Below are positions 14,831-19,946 of a stretch of 19,946 bases of DNA, piece by piece. Under the pieces are notes generated by a model. The model saw nothing but the letters and a program-made list of their open reading frames with translations. It had not been told where the DNA came from and ran no database searches. The position numbers and the translations under genes were made by a program. The stretch comes from Kiritimatiellia bacterium (GTDB taxonomy: Bacteria; Verrucomicrobiota; Kiritimatiellia; RFP12; UBA1067): the NCBI GenBank assembly GCA_024405335.1, contig JAKSOX010000011.1, forward strand, positions 1 to 19,946. The letters are read 5' to 3'. Position 1 is the stretch's first letter. Each line of letters opens with the position of its first letter.

Positions 14831-16737
14831 CGGCGTTTTTTCGTCCGGCAGAAAAGGCCAAGTCCGTGAAGCGCTCGTTCTTCCCGCTGTTCGCAACGAA
14901 CTTCTTCGGCGTCGTCAACGACAACTTCCTGAAGACGCTCGCGAGTTTCGTGGTGCTCGGATGGCTGGGAAACGAACGGATGCATTCCGTTTTCATGGGC
15001 GCCACGGCCGCGGCGCTGGTGCTGCCGTACATCCTCTGTTCGCCGCTGGCGGACCGGCTCACGGTCGTCTTCGAAAAACGCAAAATCCTCCTTCTCGCCA
15101 AGTGGTCCGAAATCCCGATCGTCCTGGTGGCAGTCGCCGGTTTCCATCTCGAGTCGCCGGCGATTCTGGTGGCGGCGATTCTGCTGATGGGCCTGCAGAG
15201 TTCGCTCTATTCGCCGGCGAAGTACGCGCTCGTGCGCGACGTGGGCGGCGTGGACCGCGTCTCGACGGGCATGGGCGGCATGGAGGGCGTCACGTTCGCG
15301 GCGGTGCTGGGCGGCACGATTCTCGCGTCGTTCGCCGTCGGCAACGTGCGCGGCGAGGTTTGCGATCTGCTGCTGCTCGGTTTCGCGGCGCTGGGGCTCG
15401 TGTTCAGCCGCACCATCCGCGCGGACGAGGAGAAAAGCCGCCAAATCCACGCCGTCAACCCCGTGCGCTATCTGGTTCGCGCGTACCGCCTCGCGCGGCG
15501 GACGAAAGGTCTCAACGCCATCATTTTCACGCTGTCCGTTTTCTGGTGGGCGGCGGCGATGCTGCAGCAGGGGCTGCTCGTGTACGGCAAGCAGGTGCTG
15601 CGCCTCGATTCGGCGCACACGGGCCTTCTGCTCGCGCTCGCGGCGGTGGGCATCGTCGCCGGGCAGGTCGCCGCGGGTTTCGCGGACCGGCGCCGGTTCC
15701 TGCTGGGCGCGACGCCGATCACGGGCCTGATCGCTTCCGCGCTGCTCGGTTTCCTCTTTTTCGCGCGGCCCGGTCCCGTCGGTTTCGGCGTGGCGTTGGC
15801 GCTGCTGGCGTTCGACCTCGGATTCTTCAAACTGCCGTTCGACTCGGAAATCCAGCGCGTCGCGAAGGGCGCGAAGCTCAACACGATGCTCGCGTATTTC
15901 AACCAGACGTCGTTTCTCTTCATGTTCTTCGCGTCCCTCTGCTACGTCGCCGTCAGCTGGCTGTTCGGTCCGCGCGCGTTCCTTGCGCTGCTGGCGTTCG
16001 CGTTCGCGGCGGCGTCCGCGGCGTTCGCGCTTTCGTATCCGCGCGTGCTCGTTCGCGCGGGGCGTTGGATTCTGCGGCGGCGCTACGACGTGCGCGTGGA
16101 GGGGCTGGACGAAATCCTCGCGCGGCAGAAGTCGAAGCTCCTCGTGCTGCCGAACCATCCGGCGATGATCGACCCGATGCTCGTGATGGCGGAATTCTTC
16201 CGCGCGCCGCTTCGCCCGCTGGTGGACGAGCTTTTCTTCCGCACGGGGCGGCTGGCGCCGCACGTGCTGAAAACTGTCGACGCCGTGAAGGTGCCGGATT
16301 TGCGCGCGCGCCGGTCGAAGGCGGGCGCGGCGGCGGCGCGCGCCTTGACGGGCGTGGTGCTGGACGCGCTTGCGGACGGCGGAAACGTGCTCTTCTACCC
16401 TTCGGGCCACGTGTACGCGGAAAACCGCGAAGACGTGGGCACGCGCCAGCTCGCGCACAACGTGTGCCGGGAACTGCCGGACGGCGTGCGCGTGCTGGGC
16501 GTTCGCACCACGGGGCTGTGGGGCAGCATCTGGTCCCGCGCGGGTCGCGCCAAGTCGCCCGCGTTCGCGCCCACGCTCGCCAAAAGCGTTTTCCTGTGGT
16601 TTTTCGCGTCGCCGTTCAAACGCCGCCGCGCCGTGACCATGCACGTGGAGGACCTCACCGACCGCGTGCGCGAATGGTCCGCGCTGCCGCGCCTTGAATT
16701 CAACGCCCGTTTGACCGCCTGGTACAACGGCGCGTAG
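14827..16737 (+). CDS. MFS lysophospholipid transporter-PlsC acyltransferase fusion
   Basis: A single 636-residue chain. Residues about 14-405 are an LplT-like major facilitator domain: FATNFFGVVNDNFLKT (22-37) has the family N-D-N signature, followed by about a dozen membrane helices. Residues 406-636 are a 1-acyl-glycerol-phosphate acyltransferase domain with the catalytic H-x4-D motif NHPAMID (443-449). Block III reads FYPSGHVY, with Ser where FPEG has Glu. In E. coli, LplT flips lysophospholipid inward and Aas reacylates it. Here transporter and acyltransferase are one protein, and no acyl-ACP synthetase domain follows. Expected role is inner-membrane uptake and repair of lysophospholipids. 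GTG 14827 overlaps the tex stop. GTG 14866, with AAAGG 8 bases upstream, is a real alternative and gives 623 residues. Confidence 0.87.
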   Translation: MTAFFRPAEKAKSVKRSFFPLFATNFFGVVNDNFLKTLASFVVLGWLGNERMHSVFMGATAAALVLPYILCSPLADRLTVVFEKRKILLLAKWSEIPIVLVAVAGFHLESPAILVAAILLMGLQSSLYSPAKYALVRDVGGVDRVSTGMGGMEGVTFAAVLGGTILASFAVGNVRGEVCDLLLLGFAALGLVFSRTIRADEEKSRQIHAVNPVRYLVRAYRLARRTKGLNAIIFTLSVFWWAAAMLQQGLLVYGKQVLRLDSAHTGLLLALAAVGIVAGQVAAGFADRRRFLLGATPITGLIASALLGFLFFARPGPVGFGVALALLAFDLGFFKLPFDSEIQRVAKGAKLNTMLAYFNQTSFLFMFFASLCYVAVSWLFGPRAFLALLAFAFAAASAAFALSYPRVLVRAGRWILRRRYDVRVEGLDEILARQKSKLLVLPNHPAMIDPMLVMAEFFRAPLRPLVDELFFRTGRLAPHVLKTVDAVKVPDLRARRSKAGAAAARALTGVVLDALADGGNVLFYPSGHVYAENREDVGTRQLAHNVCRELPDGVRVLGVRTTGLWGSIWSRAGRAKSPAFAPTLAKSVFLWFFASPFKRRRAVTMHVEDLTDRVREWSALPRLEFNARLTAWYNGA

Positions 16738-16750
16738 TTTCGCTTTTCTG

Positions 16751-16779
16751 TTGCCAGAAACGGCGCAAGATGGTAAAGT
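16751..16779 (+). promoter_or_regulatory. Promoter of the tandem SGNH hydrolase gene
   Basis: TTGCCA (16751-16756), a 17-base spacer and TAAAGT (16774-16779) preceded by TGG form a good -35/extended -10 promoter, with start near 16786. The -35 sits inside a perfect small dyad, TTTCTG-TTGC-CAGAAA (16745-16760), which could be an operator half-site pair or the remains of a hairpin for the upstream gene. Confidence 0.72.
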
Positions 16780-16819
16780 AAAAACATTTGAAGACGTTGT
16801 CGGCAAGGAGCGGAGAGCC

Positions 16820-18304
16820 ATGAAAAGATTGTTTTTGTTTTCGGCGGTTGCGGTTTCGGCGGTTGCGTTCGCCGACATTCGGGCGTTGACGCCCCAAGTG
16901 CCCGATTCCGATTGGGCCAAGAGCTGGTGGCAGGGGCGTTTCGACGCCAAGCAGAAGGAGGTCGCCGAGAAGGGCCCGAAGGCGCAGGTCGTTTTCCTCG
17001 GCGATTCCATCACGCATTTCTGGGACGACGCGGGGCGCGGCAGGGAAGTGCGCGACGCGTTCTTCTCCGGCGCTCCCTACAACGCGCTGTTCCTCGGCTT
17101 TTCCGGCGACCGCACCGAGCACGTGCTCTGGCGCATCGCCCACGGCGAGTTCGACGGCTACCAGACCAAGGCCGTCGTGCTGATGATCGGCACGAACAAC
17201 ACCGGCCACTTCGGGTTCTCCCAGGAGCCGCCGATCGACACGATCCTCGGCATCAAGGCCGTGATCGACGCCTTGCGCGCCAAGCAGCCGCAGGCGCGCG
17301 TGGTGCTGCTGCCGATTTTCCCGCGCGGCCAAACCGTCCGCGACCCCGGCCGCATGCGCAACGACGTGGTGAACCGCGAAATCGTCAAGTTCTGCGACGG
17401 CCGCCACGTGGTGTGGTGCGACTTCTCCTCGAAGTTCCTGCTGCCCGACGGCACGCTGCCGCACGCGATCATGCCCGACTACCTGCATCCCGGCCCGTTC
17501 GGCTACCGCATCTGGGCGGCGTCCGTGCTGCCCGTGGTCGACGCCTGCCTGAAGACGCCCGCCGGCGAGATCGTGCCGAACGTCTTCGACGCGCATCTCG
17601 TGCCCGGTCTCTACGACCGGCAGACCGTGAACGCGCTCGACGCGCAGACGCGCCTCGAGGTTTCGCCGGACTTCAAGCCGAACTGGTGGCTCGAGCGGAT
17701 CGCCAAGAACCGCAAGCAGATTTCCGAGTCCAAAGGCGAAATCGACCTCGTGTTCATGGGCGATTCCATCACGCACTACTGGGACGTCGGCGAGGGCGGC
17801 GACACCTCCACGGAGATCGAGGACCTCAAGAAAACCTACACGATCCTCAACTGCGGCTACGGCGGCGACCAGACGCAGCACCTCCTGTGGCGCGCGCGCA
17901 ACGGCGAGCTGGACGGCTACAAGGCGAAGCTCGTGATGCTGATGATCGGCACCAACAACTGCGGCCAGCCGGCGGACCAGGTTTTCGCCGGCATCAAGGA
18001 AATCCTGAAGACGATTCACGCGAAGCAGCCCCAGGCGAAGGTGCTGCTGCTGCCGATCTTCCCGCGCGGCGCCAAGGCGGACGACTGGGCGAACAAGTCC
18101 GTGCAGGCCGTGAACAAGCTGATCGCCGCCGAGAAGTTCCCGGACCACGTCACCGTGTTCTCCTTCGCGGAGCAGCTCGTCGACGCGAACGGCGTCACGC
18201 GCCCGGAACTCTACGACGACGAACGCCTGCACCTGTCCGACGAAGGGTTCAAGGTGTGGCGCAAGGCCGTCGAGCCGTTCTTCAAAGCGGCGTGCGGCAA
18301 GTGA
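16820..18304 (+). CDS. Secreted tandem-domain SGNH/GDSL hydrolase
   Basis: The 494-residue protein has a clear signal peptide (MKRLFLFSAVAVSAVAFA, cut before Asp19) and two SGNH esterase domains resembling platelet-activating-factor acetylhydrolase gamma-type enzymes. Domain 1 (about 20-245) has GDSI (Ser63), FSGDRT, GTNN (Asn126) and DYLH (Asp220, His223). Domain 2 (about 285-490) has GDSI (Ser316), YGGDQT, GTNN (Asn379) and ERLH, where Glu468 stands in for the usual Asp before His471. The halves share long similar stretches (GDSITHFWD/GDSITHYWD; AKQPQA...LLPIFPRG), showing internal duplication. It probably removes acyl or acetyl esters from glycans or lipids outside the cytoplasm; substrate is unknown. 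ATG 16820 is preferred over the earlier in-frame TTG at 16751, which is the -35. AAGGAG at 16805-16810 precedes it by 9 bases. Confidence 0.92.
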   Translation: MKRLFLFSAVAVSAVAFADIRALTPQVPDSDWAKSWWQGRFDAKQKEVAEKGPKAQVVFLGDSITHFWDDAGRGREVRDAFFSGAPYNALFLGFSGDRTEHVLWRIAHGEFDGYQTKAVVLMIGTNNTGHFGFSQEPPIDTILGIKAVIDALRAKQPQARVVLLPIFPRGQTVRDPGRMRNDVVNREIVKFCDGRHVVWCDFSSKFLLPDGTLPHAIMPDYLHPGPFGYRIWAASVLPVVDACLKTPAGEIVPNVFDAHLVPGLYDRQTVNALDAQTRLEVSPDFKPNWWLERIAKNRKQISESKGEIDLVFMGDSITHYWDVGEGGDTSTEIEDLKKTYTILNCGYGGDQTQHLLWRARNGELDGYKAKLVMLMIGTNNCGQPADQVFAGIKEILKTIHAKQPQAKVLLLPIFPRGAKADDWANKSVQAVNKLIAAEKFPDHVTVFSFAEQLVDANGVTRPELYDDERLHLSDEGFKVWRKAVEPFFKAACGK

Positions 18305-18326
18305 ATTCGCGGAAACGGCACGTCCC

Positions 18327-19652
18327 ATGAACGCTGTTTACGCATTCGCCGCCTTGTGCGGTTTGTTGGTCGCGGGAAAGCTTCTGCGGATAAATTCGCG
18401 CTTCCTCCAGCGGCTCTACTTGCCGAGTTCGGTCGTTGGCGGGCTCGTCGGCCTCGTGTTGTTCTCGCTTTTGCGGGACGTGGTCGACCCCGATTTCATG
18501 GCGCGGGTGAGAAAAGTCCCCGAATTCATGATCAACGTCGTTTTCGCGACGCTCTTCCTCGGCGCCGCCGTTCCCCGGTTCCGCGACGTCGTGCGCGTCG
18601 CCTTCCCCCAGTTTTGCCTCGGGCAGATCATGGCGTGGGGGCAGTACGCCGTGGGGCTTGGACTTTCGGGGTTCGTCCTGTCGCGCATCTTCGACGTGCC
18701 GGCGGCGTTCGGCAACCTTCTTGAAATCGGCTTCGAAGGCGGACATGGCACGGTCGGCGGCATGAAGGCGAGTTTCGACGCCTACTGGCCCGTCGGTTTC
18801 GACCTCGGCATCACCGTCGCCACGGCCGGCATGCTCATCGGCATCGTCGCCGGCATGGCCCTCGTCAACTGGGCCCACGCCAAGGGAATCGTCAAAGAAG
18901 TGCGTTCTTTCGCCGAGCGCCAGGAGGCCGAGCGCCGCGGACTCCATTACCGGCGTACGCGGCCTTCGGCCGGCGTGCAGACCGTCCGCAGCGATTCGAT
19001 CGACTCGCTCGCCTGGCACGTGTCGATCGTGGGCGTGTCGGTCGCCATCGGCGCGGGGCTTCTCCATCTTCTGCAATTGACCGGTTTCAAAGTGTTTTTC
19101 GGTTTCCCGCTTTTCCCGTTGTGCATGATCGGCGGCATTCTGCTGCAGCTCGCCGTTGGCGCCTGCGGCCGGGATCTGCTCGTCGACCGCGTGCAGATGG
19201 AGCGCATTTCCGGCGCTTCGCTCGACTTCCTCGTCGTCGCGGCCGTGTCGACGATCCGCTTGGAGGTCGTGGCCGCGAACTGGCTTCCGCTTCTCGCGCT
19301 CGTCGTCTGCGGCGGCGCGTGGAGCGTGTTCGTCGTGCTGTGGTTCGGACCGCGGCTCTTCAAGGAGGCGTGGTTCGAGCGTTCGATCGCCGACTTCGGC
19401 CAGGCGACGGGCGTGACGGCGACGGGTCTTATGCTCTTGCGCACGGTCGATCCCGAAAACCGCACGTGCGCGGCGGCGAGCTTCGGCTACAAGCAGCTGC
19501 TGCACGAGCCGATCATGGGCGGCGGATTGTGGACGGCGCTGGCTTTCACGCTTGTTTTCCAAATCGGGTGGTTCCGGGTTTTCGCGATTTCGCTTGCGAT
19601 GCTCGTCTTGTGGGTCGTCGTCGGCCTCGTGACGTGCCGCCGCGCCGGTTGA
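18327..19652 (+). CDS. gltS: Sodium/glutamate symporter, GltS family
   Basis: A 441-residue inner-membrane carrier with two similar membrane halves. The GltS signatures are FEGGHGTVGGMKASF (about 136-150) in the first half and DFGQATGVTATGLMLLRTVD (about 357-376) in the second, followed by SFGYKQLLHEPIMGGG. These are the re-entrant-loop regions that bind substrate and sodium. Known members import glutamate with sodium. A hydrophilic, charged loop (about 188-225) separates the halves. It is slightly longer than E. coli GltS (about 400), and the first loop has GGM where E. coli-type enzymes have more Ala. ATG 18327 lies 22 bases after the SGNH stop without a strong Shine-Dalgarno, so the two are probably co-transcribed. 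Substrate specificity beyond a small amino acid or organic anion is not proven. Confidence 0.88.
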   Translation: MNAVYAFAALCGLLVAGKLLRINSRFLQRLYLPSSVVGGLVGLVLFSLLRDVVDPDFMARVRKVPEFMINVVFATLFLGAAVPRFRDVVRVAFPQFCLGQIMAWGQYAVGLGLSGFVLSRIFDVPAAFGNLLEIGFEGGHGTVGGMKASFDAYWPVGFDLGITVATAGMLIGIVAGMALVNWAHAKGIVKEVRSFAERQEAERRGLHYRRTRPSAGVQTVRSDSIDSLAWHVSIVGVSVAIGAGLLHLLQLTGFKVFFGFPLFPLCMIGGILLQLAVGACGRDLLVDRVQMERISGASLDFLVVAAVSTIRLEVVAANWLPLLALVVCGGAWSVFVVLWFGPRLFKEAWFERSIADFGQATGVTATGLMLLRTVDPENRTCAAASFGYKQLLHEPIMGGGLWTALAFTLVFQIGWFRVFAISLAMLVLWVVVGLVTCRRAG

Positions 19653-19715
19653 TTGCCGCCGCGCTGGCAGGTCGCGCCTGGCGGCGGGGACTCCGCCGGC
19701 ACGTGGCGTTTTCAA

Positions 19716-19773
19716 CGCTTCGCTGGCGCGAAGCGGGCGGGACGCGCGGTCGGGCGCGGACTCCGGCCGCGCC
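19716..19773. other. Two GC-rich hairpins downstream of gltS
   Basis: CGCTTCGC (19716-19723)/GCGAAGCG (19728-19735) is a perfect 8-bp stem with a 4-base loop. GGCGCGG (19753-19759)/CCGCGCC (19767-19773) is a 7-bp stem with a 7-base loop. Neither is followed by a T run, so they are not standard intrinsic terminators. They may block or stabilise the 3' end of the gltS mRNA. Apart from these, the 19807-19837 dyad and the next promoter, I see nothing else in the 203-base gap after gltS. Confidence 0.45.
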
Positions 19774-19806
19774 GCCGTGATCCTGAAGCCCGGATTGGAC
19801 TTGCCG

Positions 19807-19837
19807 TTCGCCGAAATCGCGATTCGCGGTCGGCGAA
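19807..19837. repeat. Nested inverted repeat upstream of the last promoter
   Basis: The outer arms TTCGCCGA (19807-19814) and TCGGCGAA (19830-19837) are perfect 8-bp complements. Inside them CGCGA-T-TCGCG (19818-19828) is a second dyad. The block covers about -49 to -19 relative to the predicted start at 19856 and so overlaps the -35 region. A regulator operator is plausible. No T run follows, arguing against an intrinsic terminator. Confidence 0.5.
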
Positions 19838-19840
19838 ACG

Positions 19841-19849
19841 TGGTATAAT
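19841..19849 (+). promoter_or_regulatory. Extended -10 promoter of the right-edge gene
   Basis: TGG plus a perfect TATAAT (19844-19849), with no clear -35. Bases 19832-19850 are identical to 1390-1408 at the CstA promoter. The expected start is at about 19856, the A of the ATG. Confidence 0.7.
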
Positions 19850-19855
19850 GTGGCC

Positions 19856-19946
19856 ATGAAAAACTTGACAGGAGTGTTGTCCGCCACCATGTTCTGTTCG
19901 CTTTTCGCCGGCGAGCGCGTGTCGCTTTGGCCGGAAGGAAAGATGC
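19856..19946 (+). CDS. Start of a secreted protein, possibly an alpha/beta-hydrolase-type esterase (3' end missing)
   Basis: Only 30 codons are in the window. They encode a signal peptide (MKNLTGVLSATMFCSLFA, likely cut near Ala18/Gly19) followed by ERVSLWPEGKM. An LWPEGK-type mature start is something I associate with secreted carbohydrate esterases of the alpha/beta-hydrolase fold in polysaccharide-degrading bacteria, but 11 mature residues cannot prove it. The ATG coincides with the predicted transcription start, so the mRNA should be leaderless. AGGAG at 19870-19874 lies inside the gene and is too far (14 bases) from the in-frame ATG 19889 to argue convincingly for a later start. Codon use resembles the neighbours. 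Confidence 0.6.
   Translation, partial: MKNLTGVLSATMFCSLFAGERVSLWPEGKM

Noticed and set aside
16751..16819. An earlier TTG start for the SGNH hydrolase
   Set aside because: That TTG is the -35 hexamer and lies upstream of the predicted transcription start. ATG 16820 has a Shine-Dalgarno and opens a clean signal peptide.
14251..17013. A 920-codon open frame on the minus strand across tex, the MFS-PlsC gene and the next promoter
   Set aside because: It runs opposite three well-supported genes. Its translation is low-complexity Arg/His/Glu/Ala-rich with no domain, as expected for the antisense of GC-rich coding DNA.
19716..19773. An intrinsic terminator after gltS
   Set aside because: Strong stems exist but no T run follows either one, so they are listed only as hairpins.
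19653..19859. A 68-codon + strand frame after gltS
   Set aside because: It is Arg/Gly/Pro-rich, has no ribosome binding site and runs through the hairpins and the promoter of the next gene.

Overview
This 19.9 kb window is a GC-rich, gene-dense stretch of a Gram-negative bacterial chromosome. All recognisable genes lie on the + strand. Evidence for an outer membrane is a beta-barrel protein ending in Phe and an LpxI (lipid A pathway) domain. The mix of LpxI, a PPi-type phosphofructokinase, a GltS symporter, secreted tandem SGNH esterases and an alginate-export-like barrel suggests the PVC superphylum, perhaps Kiritimatiellota/Lentisphaerota. That placement is inference from gene content and style. 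I see no rRNA, insertion sequence, phage gene or CRISPR array.

Layout. 1-1379: an outer-membrane barrel whose start lies off the left edge. 1390-5849: a probable operon of a CstA-family carrier, a one-chain fusion of a GT4 glycosyltransferase to LpxI, and a prepilin peptidase. 5875-6035: a tRNA-Glu(TTC) transcription unit with its own promoter and terminator. 6035-7185: dprA, probably leaderless. 7214-7737: ribH behind a near-consensus promoter. 7781-14830: a long co-directional run of PPi-phosphofructokinase, a degenerate HAD protein, mazG, a phosphoribosyltransferase, an exported serine beta-lactamase-family protein and tex. This leads into an MFS-PlsC fusion (14827-16737). 16751-19652: a promoter, a secreted double-domain SGNH hydrolase and a GltS-type symporter. 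19653-19855: a non-coding gap with hairpins and a promoter. 19856 to the right edge: the start of a secreted protein.

How the genes fit together. Much of the window is housekeeping: riboflavin synthesis, glycolysis/gluconeogenesis, nucleotide-pool cleaning and salvage, and RNA-binding Tex. A second theme is the envelope: lipid A precursor processing, phospholipid reacylation, secreted esterases and two carriers. Prepilin peptidase and DprA flank the tRNA and would both serve natural transformation.

The points most worth a second look are the GT4-LpxI fusion, the HAD protein that has lost most catalytic residues beside PPi-PFK, the MFS-PlsC fusion without an acyl-ACP synthetase domain, and the promoter style. 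Several promoters are extended -10 elements of the form TGGTATA(A/C)TG. One 19-base promoter block occurs identically at both ends of the window. Two genes start so close to their -10 that their mRNAs should be leaderless. I found no clear new multi-gene defence or mobile system.
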